Assembly (NCBI GenBank): GCA_019137255.1
Contig: WPDH01000493.1
Span: 37,548 to 101,547, forward strand
Reading direction: 5' to 3'
Source of the DNA: Corinectria fuckeliana
Taxonomy: Eukaryota > Ascomycota > Sordariomycetes > Hypocreales > Nectriaceae
DNA length: 64,000 nucleotides
In this document: piece by piece, positions 1-10,699 of the stretch
How the letters are laid out: each line of letters begins with the position of its first letter
Position numbering within the stretch: the stretch's first letter is position 1
Notes under the pieces: generated by a model
What the model was told of the DNA's origin: nothing
Databases searched by the model: none
The model's input: the letters and a program-made list of their open reading frames with translations, nothing else
Made by a program: the position numbers and the translations under genes

Positions 1-1144
1 AAGAGGGGTTTGCGCGCGGGCGACCGAGGTCGAGGTGTACGTCAAGGGAGAGAGCGGAACGAGCAAGGGCGAGGGCGAGGGAGCTTCAACCGAGGGGCAT
101 GCATCCAATGCGCGTGGGAATCGGGAATCGGGAATAGACGGTTGGCAGTTGGGAGTTGACGGCTTGACGGGGATGATATGATGGCGCAGTTGCAGCACCT
201 CTGCGAGAGGTCGTCTGGCAGGCACAGGGAGCGGCTCGGCGAAATCCCTCGGCCCGTCGTGTCCCACTGTGGATGGTGTTTTTGTTTCTTTTGTTGCTGG
301 CTGTCGTCGTGTGCGTGCGAGGGTGAATTTGGTTACAGCAAGTCAAGCGTCATGGACGTTGTGTGGCTGATCTTTGGTTGGTATGCGTTTGCCCGGACTG
401 GAGGCCACTGCTAATTAGTCTAGGCACTAATTATACGCTAGCTGCTAGGTACCTAGGCGGGCTACCGTTGGCCGTTCACCTCAATCTTCGGCACTGACTA
501 CCGTAGGTATTTTACCTACCTACAGCCCTTGAACTCCACTGTAGCGTTCGTATACACCATCACTGCCGGCCCGGGGAGCAGCAAATTGTACTTCGCACAC
601 CACCTACCTAGCTTGGGTACTGTAATTCTGGACTGCGTACCCCCTTGAAGTAATTTAGTCTCCATCCCTCCAGGATCCTTCTTAGCCTCAAAACGGTGCC
701 CAACAATACCAGAGTCGGATAACAAACCCCCTGCACTTCAGGCTGCTGTTCGGCTACAAGCCTGTCCCCTGTAGGTCAATGCCGCCACCTCCCACGTCAG
801 CACCCCCAGGTCTACCGTCTGGTTCCTATTTATTGCTTTCCTTTTTTTTTTGTCTCACCTAGAACCGGCCAGAACACGGCGGATTTTTCTGGTTCAACAG
901 CGCTGTTCACGCTCGCTGCTTCATCCAATTACATCATATTGCTTTGAATTCTCATATCCCGTATCTATACACTCCAGGCATGCGTAATTAAACAATCCTC
1001 CCAACTCCTGCCGAGCCAGTCCCTCTGGTCTTCGGCCCATCATCCTATTGAACATTCCTAAACGCCAAATCATGCATTACTCAAGACAGGTCATTATTAC
1101 CCCTTCATGTCATATTTTTCGCGTTGTACATCTCCCGCTCTGCT
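1..1144. other. intergenic, no gene seen
   Basis: I see no gene with coding character here. Only short unrelated open frames occur on both strands. Around 415-540 there is a cluster of small palindromes built on TAGGTA/TACCTA, including CTAGGTACCTAG, and a T-run lies near 841-851. The far end is the 3' flank of the minus-strand gene that starts downstream. Confidence 0.6.
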
Positions 1145-4100
1145 TCAGGCAAAACTGTCCTCGGCGTTCCACCGACTGCTCCTCAGAGACTCCGTCGAGT
1201 ACGCGACATGATGCTCCACGGTCACCTCTTTCTGTGGCGACGACCCATCGCCCACCAACGTGTCATCTGGTAAGAGACCTTCCGCTACAAGCGTCTGGTA
1301 TATATCGTCCTTGAATAGGACTACCTCCCGCCGGATAGGCAGTCCGTCGAGCTTACGTAGGCGCTTGCAGCTTGCGGCGAATACGATCTGATGTAGTCGT
1401 CGCCGCAGCTTCGTCGTTTCGTCTAGCCGTCTTGCGTACATCTCGTCCCGCCCCACGTCTCCGTCAGGGAGCGTGAACGGGTCGACGAATCCCGCACGTT
1501 CCATCGAGACTAGAACCTGCACAGATGGATAGAACCCAATCGTCACCGGGTTGTCTCGAAGGTCCAGCTGCGTCAAGTGTGGAAACTCCATCAATAACTC
1601 TGTCACTGTTGTCGAATCTGCGAGTCGGTTGCCCGCAACCAGCAGTTTCTTCATCCGCGGAATGAATCTGAGAGGTGCCAGATCGGAGACGGCGTTGAAA
1701 TTGACATTCAAAGCCCGGAGATTTGGCATCAACTGGCCCAAATTGTCGGGCAGCGACTGAATGCCGCAGTTTGCCAGCTCGAGAAGCTGTAGGTTGAGAA
1801 AGTCCACCGTCGGTTCGAAAGCGCCTAGGTAGTTGCCAGAAAGGAACAGCTTGCGAACCTCATAGGCTGCTGAGAGGAAGCCCAGGTCGAGTGCCTTCTC
1901 GCCACGTTGCTCCCGCAATGAGAGGCTGTCCAGGCGGCGAGTGTAGCTGAACCCGGTTAACTCGACAATGCGGTTGCGGTCCGCGTGGAGCGAGTGAAGG
2001 TTCGGAAGGTTTCTGACGTCCATGCAGACAAGGTTATTGTCGCTAAGATCTAGCTCCCGTAGCCCCTTGATGCTAGACTCGACCGAGAAGCTCTGCAATC
2101 GATTGTTCCCAAGCTTCAGCCGCGCCAGTACTGGCACCAGCTCGAGATTGCGAACAGACGTGATTTGGTTACCACCCACATCTAGTTCCGTCAGGCGCTC
2201 CATCTTGATGCTCGCAAAGTCCACTTCCTCAATCAGATTGTCTCGCGCGCGGAGGGACAGCAAGCCGTCGTGTGCATCTAGCCCGTCGAGGCTCGTCAAT
2301 TGGTTGTTGTCTGCCTTGATGCTTCGCAGATGCACCAGACCCTTGAGCGCTGACAGACTCTTAACCTCGTTGTCGGAAATGTCCACGTACTGCAGGTTCA
2401 TCAAGTGGTCCCATGACGTCAACTCCGTCAACATGTTGTACGACACCTTGAGTTGCCGAACGCTAGACGGCACGCCGTCGAGATGACCCAGGGTATTCTT
2501 AGACGCATCCAGAGTGACTAGTTTGCCACAGAACTCATCCAACATGTGCAGGCTGCCCAGTCGCTTCTCGTGCAGGTCCAACTCCGTGATATCCTCCCAG
2601 TAGGGCTCAAAGGGCTCAACCTCACTAAGTTTGTCCACGAGGTCTCGTATCGTCATGGACATGACCTTCTTAGTGCCTTCGCCCGTTGCCATGTGGCGGC
2701 GGCCCATCACGTAGCTGACCTCGAATCCAAACGACTGGTCCGAGTTGTTAAGTGTAAACTCAGACAATGGACTCAGCGACAGCTTCCCAACATTCTGCCC
2801 AATGGCAATGCTGTCGTCTGCGGGGACAGACAAATAGTTGTTGCAAGGCGTATGTCCAACGAGGAAGCTCAAACTGGCCCGACGACCATCTGGCGTCTTA
2901 TGGCTAATGACGCTCGTCTCTCCAATGATGCTGACCTGGCGCTGGTCTTCAGCTGGAATCTCGATGGTGCTCTCTTCGTCTTGCTCATCGATCCGCGACA
3001 CTGGCCTGGGAATAAATTCCGATGCACTGTGAGCAATGTGCCGCGAGGCAGCACGGGTGCCGCGAACCGAACCCTGACCGGCATTCTTCAACGCGGACTT
3101 GCTCACAGAGCCTACGGAGTGCCCGGAGTATTTGTTTGGTGTTGGGTTGGTAGATACACCCTCCTCCGGAATTGCTGGGTCGTCCTCGAGGCTATCTAAG
3201 TCCTCTGCGAGGACGTCTTGGATAATGGATGCCACTGGCGATGAGAAAGAAATCGTAAGGTTGCGCCTCTTTGTCGAAGGAGGGCTGCTATCCATGCCCT
3301 CCTGGATGCTCGCATCTCGGCCCGCTGATTCGTCAGGATCTACCTCTGAGCCCTCCATTGCTCGAGCGTCAAGCTTTTCAAACTCCTCTCGGGCTAGAGA
3401 CGCTCCCTCCGGGCTCAGGTTCCCATTTGGAGACAAAGTGACATAGCCCCTGGATGGCGGTCGAGGCGACGGGGAGGGGCTGGCGGGGAAAGTCATCTGG
3501 CTCGGCTTGTCGTCCGCGTTAGCCTTCTTGGCCGTCACAAGCAAAAGGTTTGCCATCTCTCTGGTGAGATCAACGGAGAGGTCGGGAATACTGGCGAACG
3601 GGTCGTCTTCGCTATCCTCGGATGGAAGAATGTTGACCATCCGTCGCGGGGGTGTGTCTTTCTTCTTGATCCAGATATTCTTTTGTTTGTCAAGATACAT
3701 ACTGCCAACTCGATCCGGGATGAGATGAGATACGCTCTCTGGCATAATGATCTTCCTTGAGTCAGAGCCTCGAGAAGATCCCGTAGGAAACGTCCTGTTG
3801 GTGGAGCCTCCTGACGAGTGGGAAGGAAAGTCTCGAGCAGGGCTGCCAGGCATGTCGTGAGCTGGGTTCGTCGAAAGGCGGATGTTGGGTGGATCGCTGA
3901 TCACTTCCTCGTCGGTCGTGTAGGGAAGGTCTGATCGGCTCCGAGAGTTCTCCTCGATTTGTCGCTCAACCTCCTGGGCTGCGCGGATCGCATCCTTTGC
4001 TAGTCCCATAGACCGCATGGATGAGGAGATGACATCGCCCATGTCACTCAGTTCCTGGTACTTTTTCAACCGGTTGATGAGCTCAGGATCTTCTTGGCGC

Positions 4101-6622
4101 ACGGGGAGCCTCGACATGGGTCGGCCTTCGCGGCTAGGCGGTCGAGACAATGGCTCCTTTGTCGATTCTTGGTATGAGTCGTCGTCGAAATCAGGGCTGT
4201 CTTCGCCGTGTTCGGCCTCTGACTCTTCTACGCTCGACAGACCAGGCGCCCTTACTTGGTTTCGGATCATAGCCATGATTTGTGCGGCTTGGTCAACAAA
4301 GTCTTGGGTCCTTATAGACGGCTTTCGATCAACTTCGCTTGGGGAATCGCTTGACTGCGCCATACTTTCATCCTGCAGCTTCCGAATTGGCGACTTCCTG
4401 AGAAGTTCACTCATCCCTTTGCTCTCCGGCTCCACAGAAGAATGTCGAGAGTGGCTTTGAGAAGACCCCCTACTAGGGGTTGGACTGCGAGGACGCAGAA
4501 TAGACCTCATTGCCAGGACACTAGGGTTCGCCAGCTGGAAAGTACCAGGCCGAGCATCTTTTCGCTTCTTCCCCATCACTGATTGCATCTCACGGCTTGC
4601 AGAGTCCACGCCGAAGAAGCGGTCCTCGCGGCCAAAGGCAATATCCGAGCGGTGTAGTGTTCGCCGACGCTTGGGTGTAGGATCTTTGGACGGGGAGGTC
4701 CTCGGTCTCTTGCTTTCGGAACCATCTCGCAGTAATGTCGCATCAATATCAGGTGCTCCTCTTGCCGGGATGAGTGACTTGCGAATTTGGCTGGAGCTGG
4801 AGATTGTTCTAGTGTGCTTGCTTGCAGACGACGATAGCGACTTGTTTCGCCTCCTGCGGACGAGCAGCTCTGAGTCCTCATCAGGAGATGCTTCGCGTAA
4901 GGGGCGTTGGAAGAGCGGCTCAACCGGGAGAGAACCAAGTGGCTTCGGGGGGGTATTCTCTTTATCAGAAGTCGCAAAATCGTCCTTTGATGCGGATGAA
5001 ATGTCGCCACTAAATTCGAATCCTTCTAAGTCGCGGCCACCAAATTGGCTGACGGATCTCACAGCAGGAGATTGATCGAGTTCATTTTGGCTAGCTGGAG
5101 TGCGTTCATGGACATGGTCATCGGGTGACGAGGAACGATCGTGATGGACGACTGAGGCGAGAGATTGTCGAGAGGTGGAGCCAGACATTGTCTCCTCGAA
5201 TTGACTGATCCGTCTAAGCAGTGTCTGGTTGGTAAAAGTATCGTATGGTCCAAAGAGTTTGAGAGGACTTCCGCCGGATGGCGCACCTCGTCTAGCTGAA
5301 ATCTCTTTCTTATCAGGGCTAGGGAATGGAGCTCGAGGAAGTGAAGGACTGAAAGAGAATTTGTCGTTTCGGTATGGATTAGTAGCCTCTGTCCTTACGG
5401 AAGGAAATTGCTTTGGTGTGCTGGCTTGCAACGACTCTTCCGGGAGCATCTCGGAGGTGTCGACTCCCAAGCAAGGGCTGAGGTCACGATAAAGGAACGA
5501 TCCTTCACTTGACCGGCCTCCTCTCTGTAGATTGATGAACCCTCCAGCCCGAACATACTCTTCGCTGTTCTCCAGGTTGACAGGCTTGTTCTGGCTAGGT
5601 CCGTCAAAGGCTGTCTGAGGGTCGACTTGGGGATCGACAAGTAAATGTTGATTAATCCGCAGTGCTTCGAGCTTCGACTTCAACTGGTCCGCAGGCAGCT
5701 CAATCGGCGCAAAGTCCATCTGGCCGGTTTGGTCGCTTTGTTTCCCAATAAGAATCGGGCTGAAATCTTCGTTGCGAATGACACTCTGGCCACTTGTTTT
5801 GCGCAGGTTGGCGTCCTCGCTACCTGGCGCACTCAGGCAACTCTCGTCCCTGTATATCTCAGGTAGGCGCGAAGGAGTCGCATCCTCTGGTCCACTGTGC
5901 TGACTTGAAAGAACGGAATCATCCACGTTGAGCCTGTATTGAATTTCTCTCTTTGTTCTCCTCGGGCTTGGGCTGGGGGTCACATCGTTAGGATATAGTG
6001 GCTCATCGTCTTCGAGCTCGTCCAAATCAAGGCCCTCGAGTCCATGTTGAAGATCGCTGTCGGCCTTGTGTTGGGGATAAGATGGCGGACTAGAGGGCAT
6101 GGTCGTCTCATGTTGCTCCTCGTTGTCGACCGGAGAGGGAGGCTTGAACATTTCCTGGAGGCCATCGGCAGCAGAACAGAACAGGTCACGCTGTTCGCCG
6201 TATTGGACGCCTCCATACACTAGCCGTCGCTTCCATTCTGGCGTTTCAACCTTGCTCTTCCCTGGTGAAGACTTGTGATGTATTGTGTTGTGGACGACGG
6301 ATGCGCTGGTGGAGGCGGAAACAGATCTACTGCCGTTTGCTCCACGTGTGTGTTTTGATTCTTGAGACAACTTGGATGACAGTCGCTGTCTCGAAATATT
6401 GATGTCGTTTGCGCTGCGCTGACTCAGAACATTGATGCTAGAATCGCGGGGGCTCGATGTTTGAGACCGTGGACCAAACGTCCTACGCGGTATTCGGCTC
6501 GGAGTTGATTTGGGTTTGATGCTCGTGTCGTCGTTCTTAAGAGGCGGCAGCTGCCCTGGAGAGTCTGATCCAGGCTGGGAGACCCAATCCTCCGACAGGG
6601 AGTCCAACCAAGCGTGCTCCAT
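1145..6622 (-). CDS. cdc11: septation initiation network scaffold, Cdc11/Nud1-like
   Basis: Single-exon gene for a 1825-aa scaffold. Residues 1 to about 1300 are low-complexity, rich in Ser/Pro/Asp/Glu and in SP/TP sites. Roughly residues 1330-1680 hold a run of leucine-rich repeats of the LxxLDLxxNxL type, followed by an LRR cap and a C-terminal tail. This order matches fission yeast Cdc11 and budding yeast Nud1, spindle-pole-body proteins that anchor the septation initiation/mitotic exit kinases. I chose the internal Met at 6622 because the following MEHAWLDSLSEDWV resembles the conserved N terminus as I recall it. The open frame extends upstream to 6688, adding 22 residues of unlikely character. 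It is divergent from the gene starting at 7427. Family is clear; the exact start is inferred. Confidence 0.9.
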   Translation of the reverse strand: MEHAWLDSLSEDWVSQPGSDSPGQLPPLKNDDTSIKPKSTPSRIPRRTFGPRSQTSSPRDSSINVLSQRSANDINISRQRLSSKLSQESKHTRGANGSRSVSASTSASVVHNTIHHKSSPGKSKVETPEWKRRLVYGGVQYGEQRDLFCSAADGLQEMFKPPSPVDNEEQHETTMPSSPPSYPQHKADSDLQHGLEGLDLDELEDDEPLYPNDVTPSPSPRRTKREIQYRLNVDDSVLSSQHSGPEDATPSRLPEIYRDESCLSAPGSEDANLRKTSGQSVIRNEDFSPILIGKQSDQTGQMDFAPIELPADQLKSKLEALRINQHLLVDPQVDPQTAFDGPSQNKPVNLENSEEYVRAGGFINLQRGGRSSEGSFLYRDLSPCLGVDTSEMLPEESLQASTPKQFPSVRTEATNPYRNDKFSFSPSLPRAPFPSPDKKEISARRGAPSGGSPLKLFGPYDTFTNQTLLRRISQFEETMSGSTSRQSLASVVHHDRSSSPDDHVHERTPASQNELDQSPAVRSVSQFGGRDLEGFEFSGDISSASKDDFATSDKENTPPKPLGSLPVEPLFQRPLREASPDEDSELLVRRRRNKSLSSSASKHTRTISSSSQIRKSLIPARGAPDIDATLLRDGSESKRPRTSPSKDPTPKRRRTLHRSDIAFGREDRFFGVDSASREMQSVMGKKRKDARPGTFQLANPSVLAMRSILRPRSPTPSRGSSQSHSRHSSVEPESKGMSELLRKSPIRKLQDESMAQSSDSPSEVDRKPSIRTQDFVDQAAQIMAMIRNQVRAPGLSSVEESEAEHGEDSPDFDDDSYQESTKEPLSRPPSREGRPMSRLPVRQEDPELINRLKKYQELSDMGDVISSSMRSMGLAKDAIRAAQEVERQIEENSRSRSDLPYTTDEEVISDPPNIRLSTNPAHDMPGSPARDFPSHSSGGSTNRTFPTGSSRGSDSRKIIMPESVSHLIPDRVGSMYLDKQKNIWIKKKDTPPRRMVNILPSEDSEDDPFASIPDLSVDLTREMANLLLVTAKKANADDKPSQMTFPASPSPSPRPPSRGYVTLSPNGNLSPEGASLAREEFEKLDARAMEGSEVDPDESAGRDASIQEGMDSSPPSTKRRNLTISFSSPVASIIQDVLAEDLDSLEDDPAIPEEGVSTNPTPNKYSGHSVGSVSKSALKNAGQGSVRGTRAASRHIAHSASEFIPRPVSRIDEQDEESTIEIPAEDQRQVSIIGETSVISHKTPDGRRASLSFLVGHTPCNNYLSVPADDSIAIGQNVGKLSLSPLSEFTLNNSDQSFGFEVSYVMGRRHMATGEGTKKVMSMTIRDLVDKLSEVEPFEPYWEDITELDLHEKRLGSLHMLDEFCGKLVTLDASKNTLGHLDGVPSSVRQLKVSYNMLTELTSWDHLMNLQYVDISDNEVKSLSALKGLVHLRSIKADNNQLTSLDGLDAHDGLLSLRARDNLIEEVDFASIKMERLTELDVGGNQITSVRNLELVPVLARLKLGNNRLQSFSVESSIKGLRELDLSDNNLVCMDVRNLPNLHSLHADRNRIVELTGFSYTRRLDSLSLREQRGEKALDLGFLSAAYEVRKLFLSGNYLGAFEPTVDFLNLQLLELANCGIQSLPDNLGQLMPNLRALNVNFNAVSDLAPLRFIPRMKKLLVAGNRLADSTTVTELLMEFPHLTQLDLRDNPVTIGFYPSVQVLVSMERAGFVDPFTLPDGDVGRDEMYARRLDETTKLRRRLHQIVFAASCKRLRKLDGLPIRREVVLFKDDIYQTLVAEGLLPDDTLVGDGSSPQKEVTVEHHVAYSTESLRSSRWNAEDSFA

Positions 6623-7426
6623 TGCGACGCTTGCGTATGAAGATTCTGACACAAAAGACCTAATCCAACGCCATACGAATAAGTCCAAATACTATCGTCT
6701 GTGCGGGGTCGCGAAGGTTGTAGTCGTGTTGATCGTCGCGTTGGGCGCGTTGTTGGTTGGGCGCACGGGCAGTCGATGAACGGGTGAGAAGAGATGCGCT
6801 TAAGACAAGAGGAAACTGTAGGAATTCAAAGAGTAGTCATAAAGGCTCGGCGCAAAGTCACTTTACGGAGCATCTGGGAGGTTGTGAGGCGCGAGCCAAA
6901 GTTGTTGCGCGTACCCTTGAGTTTGGGCGCCAGAATAAACAAGACCAGGAATAGCGATTAGGGAAAGCGCCGTTGCTGTGTCAACAACGTCGGATTTCTA
7001 CAGCGTCACGTGCTTGGTCACGTTCTTGCTCCCTCAGCTTCTCATCAGGCATCAAATTGTGCAAAAAGGCTTGAAAAGGTCATAAAGACTTTCTGGGCTT
7101 CTTCGAGTTTCAAAACCGCTCTAACCCCTCTTTTCCAGACGGATATCATCTCTTGCACCATTTTACACGTCCATTGTGGTAGTTTACACAAAACCACTAT
7201 ACGCGCTCTCACGTGAGGAACGCGGGGCGCGTCACCCATGGTGACGGCGTGAATTTCAACTCTACGACAGACCCCCTGTACAGCACACAAGTGTCTACAT
7301 CTGATGCAGATTTGAAGATACGCTCACTGGTCCGCGACACTCTGTCCCGAGTCCCGGTTGGCTCTCATGGCCCTTTCAACTTCGCTAAAAACTCGAACCA
7401 GAAACTCATGACCAGGCGGTATCATT
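6623..7426. promoter_or_regulatory. shared divergent promoter region
   Basis: About 800 bp separate the minus-strand cdc11 start from the plus-strand start at 7427. Two palindromic CACGTG boxes (7007-7012 and 7210-7215) are visible; such boxes bind bHLH factors in fungi, but use here is inference. No gene is seen inside. Confidence 0.4.
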
Positions 7427-10400
7427 ATGCCGCGTGCTGATCGAAAGGAGGACCGGTTGGGGACCTCGTGGGAAGAGGATACAATTTACTGCGAAGCAAC
7501 CTGTGCACCTGAAGACGTGTTTTACGAAGGATCCGATAATGAAGACTACGCCAACCCGACCTCTCGAAGACTCCGATACGAGGCCGCAGGCCAACGCTTC
7601 CTCGACGGGTATACGCCGCTCCTTCTCACAGCAAACTTGAAGGGGCCGTTCGACAGGAGCTCGGGGTGGATGAACCCGTGGCAGTCGAAGCACCGCACAG
7701 CTGGGGCCTTTCTTGGCAAAAGGACGTCTCCCGAGATGCTTTTTAGGCAGCCGAAACATCAGCGGGATGCATCGATCCCCGAAACGGTTCAGGTCGGGCC
7801 CCATGACAGCATGGAGTGCCATCTCCCAAGCCCCGAGAGCCTTAAGCAGGCTTCTGTTGATGAGGTACATCCCTATTTGGAGGAGGACGAGCTAGTTATG
7901 GTCCAGAACTGGAGGACCACTGTGCAGCCAATTGCGAAAGATCAGTTCTGGGCCTCCACGCTGATAGAGAATAAATCCGAGAGGAAGAGGAAAGCAAAGA
8001 GCTCGGAATGGTTGCAAAAGTTGGCAAGCAAGCGGCGGCGAACAGAGCTGATGGAATCGGGATCTATCAACTCCCCTGTCCTGCGACGATCACGGACATC
8101 CTACAAAGAGCATTCTGGCAGATATCTAGGACGCAATCCTTCCTTCAGAAGCGTTCCTGGCAGACTGCCTTCCTCTACTGCCTTGCGCTTTTCCCCCATG
8201 CATAAGAACACCCGCCTTGGGCAGAGTACTGAAAACGACGACGATGACGACGATAAGCTTACAGGTTCAATCAACGTCTCCTTCAGCAGCGCGCCCAGTC
8301 GGCTACAATCGCCAGCTAAGCGCCTTTTGTCTATTCGGCTGTCACCCAAGATGAATCTAAGAAAGCACGCACCTAAGGAGGCAGCAAAGGAATTAGACGA
8401 TATCTTTTTCCTGAACAAGGCTACTACTATGGAAGCCGGTGCAAGTTTATCATCACCCGTTTCACAGCAACAATTTTCTCAGGCCTCGACTCGAAGATCT
8501 CCTCGTCACAGTTTATCTCAGCAAAGCCTTGCGAAGCAGTCGCCAAGCCGGTCACCCTCCTCACTTCAGCAAGTGACGAAAGTCTTTGAGAAGGTCGCCG
8601 AAGGATCCGACTCGGTCAAAGAAGGGTCTGAAGAGTTCGAAACTCAGAGAGACCAGAGCTTTTGTTTCAGGATGCGACCAAAGCCTGAGAACGCCAACGA
8701 CGACCAAGTGTACGCTGTCAACCAAATAAATGCGCCTTCGGGAGAGGCATGCGATTTCGTCGATACAGAGTCATGGTCTGGACTATCTTCCTTAGGCGAT
8801 GCAGAAGTCGAGCTACTGCGTGTCATAGACGACGACCCTGCTGAATCCAAAGACTCGCGCTCGGAGAATGACGCGATTCCCGACTCCCCCGAAAGCGGCA
8901 TTATGCAAAATAACGGAGATGTAATGTCTAGTGAGCTGTCGTCCTTGGCCAGTGAGGAATTTACAGGGTTCGACATGGATGCTCAGAGTGAAATCGACAT
9001 TGAGATGGCAAATGACTCGGATACTTCAAGTGGTTCAGACACAGCAAGCGAGGCATCATCTGAGTCCGGGGATACCGTTGAGGTACCTCTAACGGAGCTA
9101 TACGAGTCCGCAGTCCAGCAAGATATATCAGACAAGAAACCGCCACCCGGGAATCATGTGGCACAGGCCAAGTGCCAATCGGCTTCTTGCGACGACGCAG
9201 ACGAAGAAGATGGTTCTAAGAGATCACAGGAAGAATCAGGGAATGACGACACGGAAAGCGACATCTCATTGCAAATTTCAGATGCATTCGACCCAGCTCC
9301 TAGCGCCCAGGTTGAACTTTGCAAGTCTACGCCTCTACATCTCCTTAAGGGCTCGGTAAGGCGGTATGTCCCCAAGACCCTTTGGGGAAAACTAGCTCAC
9401 TCCTCCTCTCCTGCACCAACGCCCAATCGCGAAGTCAACGAGTCCTCTCACTTTACCGCTGCCTTGAATGATGAGGCTTCAGAAGAAGGCTGGACCTCAG
9501 ATGAATACTCCGCGCCAAATGAGAAACTTGATGAACTCATTCAGGGGCAGTGTGTCGATACATCAACAACCAGCAGCCAGATCTCTTCACTAGTGTCATC
9601 AGAACACGACGAAGAGGTCCTAGGAATAGACGGTCCAGTGGAGGCAGACGACACGGATATAGAGCCAGAGCCACTCCCCATCTCTCAGCAAAGTCCTTGG
9701 GCTGAAAACAAACTCTCACAGTACGTGATGCTGGCTCAAAGCGTCATCTCTCACTACGACAAACAAGACGTTGCCACGCCGCAAAACACCGACGACGCTC
9801 CTGCAGTAGAGACATCGGCATCTGAGACCTATTGCACAACTGAGTCTACTCAGCCGCTAATTACGACACAAGTTCGCACACCGAATGCCAATGATGCAGC
9901 GAAGATATCAGCGTTACATACGCTCACCACGTCTTCTGCTTCGAGCCAGATGCAGAGCCACGCCACCACATCCATTACACCGACCATCACACCGGTCGCG
10001 GCGCTGCGCCCATCAACACCGGAACCTCAATTCTCTGTCAAATCATTTGCCTCGTTCATGTCACCATCTCCGGAACGTCGGTCTCGTAAGTCAGTGTGCG
10101 CCGCATGGCAAGACTCAGGGTCCCGCCTGCCCAGCACGCAGGGCATCCTCGCATCTGCCACCAAGAACCCTTGGCAAGCCAGCGTTTTACAGCGTCGCGT
10201 GTCGTGGGCGCCGCTGCCGCATGAGTTGTCAAGCCCGGCCACGAGTGTTGCGATGCCGCCGCCATTGGAGCCGAGGGGCAGGCAAGTCTCGCCACCACCA
10301 GAAACCCCTATCGCGGAGCTGCCAACTTCGGGGGATGTCAAGTTTCACGAGCATTTCACAGCTGTTGCGAACCGAACGAAAGGCGTACGACAACGTATCC

Positions 10401-10699
10401 TGCCTACAGCATCTCAGCGCCCGCTTGGTAGTCCGGAGACCCAGGCCATGGCCGAGACGTTCCTCTTTGCCGACCAGCTCCAGAAGCCAAGCTTTAAAGA
10501 GCAAGACGAGGAGAATATCAACTGTCAGCCGGAACCTGAACATGTCGAAGAGTCACAAGAGCCCCTAGACATTGTAGAAGACGTCATTCGCGAAATGGGA
10601 GGATATCTAGATACATGGAACCTGGACACGGAGTTGGATGAGGCCCGCAAGGCTGGCAGCGTGCAGACACCCCAGCTCACACAGAGCCCGTGGTGGTGA
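7427..10699 (+). CDS. large disordered fungal protein with repeated [N/S]PW motifs
   Basis: Single-exon frame for 1090 aa. I do not recognise a catalytic domain. The protein is almost wholly low-complexity: basic, KR-rich stretches near residues 185-205 (possible nuclear localisation), Asp runs near residue 270, long Ser/Glu/Asp acidic blocks from about 460-620, and many SP/TP sites. A short motif recurs: NPWQ near residue 83 and again near residue 912, SPW near 755, and SPWW as the last four residues. The C terminus contains a more ordered block ending in VIREMGGYLDTWNLD. The composition and basic patches suggest a nuclear, phosphoregulated protein, but function is unknown. It is divergent from cdc11. 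Confidence 0.75.
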   Translation: MPRADRKEDRLGTSWEEDTIYCEATCAPEDVFYEGSDNEDYANPTSRRLRYEAAGQRFLDGYTPLLLTANLKGPFDRSSGWMNPWQSKHRTAGAFLGKRTSPEMLFRQPKHQRDASIPETVQVGPHDSMECHLPSPESLKQASVDEVHPYLEEDELVMVQNWRTTVQPIAKDQFWASTLIENKSERKRKAKSSEWLQKLASKRRRTELMESGSINSPVLRRSRTSYKEHSGRYLGRNPSFRSVPGRLPSSTALRFSPMHKNTRLGQSTENDDDDDDKLTGSINVSFSSAPSRLQSPAKRLLSIRLSPKMNLRKHAPKEAAKELDDIFFLNKATTMEAGASLSSPVSQQQFSQASTRRSPRHSLSQQSLAKQSPSRSPSSLQQVTKVFEKVAEGSDSVKEGSEEFETQRDQSFCFRMRPKPENANDDQVYAVNQINAPSGEACDFVDTESWSGLSSLGDAEVELLRVIDDDPAESKDSRSENDAIPDSPESGIMQNNGDVMSSELSSLASEEFTGFDMDAQSEIDIEMANDSDTSSGSDTASEASSESGDTVEVPLTELYESAVQQDISDKKPPPGNHVAQAKCQSASCDDADEEDGSKRSQEESGNDDTESDISLQISDAFDPAPSAQVELCKSTPLHLLKGSVRRYVPKTLWGKLAHSSSPAPTPNREVNESSHFTAALNDEASEEGWTSDEYSAPNEKLDELIQGQCVDTSTTSSQISSLVSSEHDEEVLGIDGPVEADDTDIEPEPLPISQQSPWAENKLSQYVMLAQSVISHYDKQDVATPQNTDDAPAVETSASETYCTTESTQPLITTQVRTPNANDAAKISALHTLTTSSASSQMQSHATTSITPTITPVAALRPSTPEPQFSVKSFASFMSPSPERRSRKSVCAAWQDSGSRLPSTQGILASATKNPWQASVLQRRVSWAPLPHELSSPATSVAMPPPLEPRGRQVSPPPETPIAELPTSGDVKFHEHFTAVANRTKGVRQRILPTASQRPLGSPETQAMAETFLFADQLQKPSFKEQDEENINCQPEPEHVEESQEPLDIVEDVIREMGGYLDTWNLDTELDEARKAGSVQTPQLTQSPWW

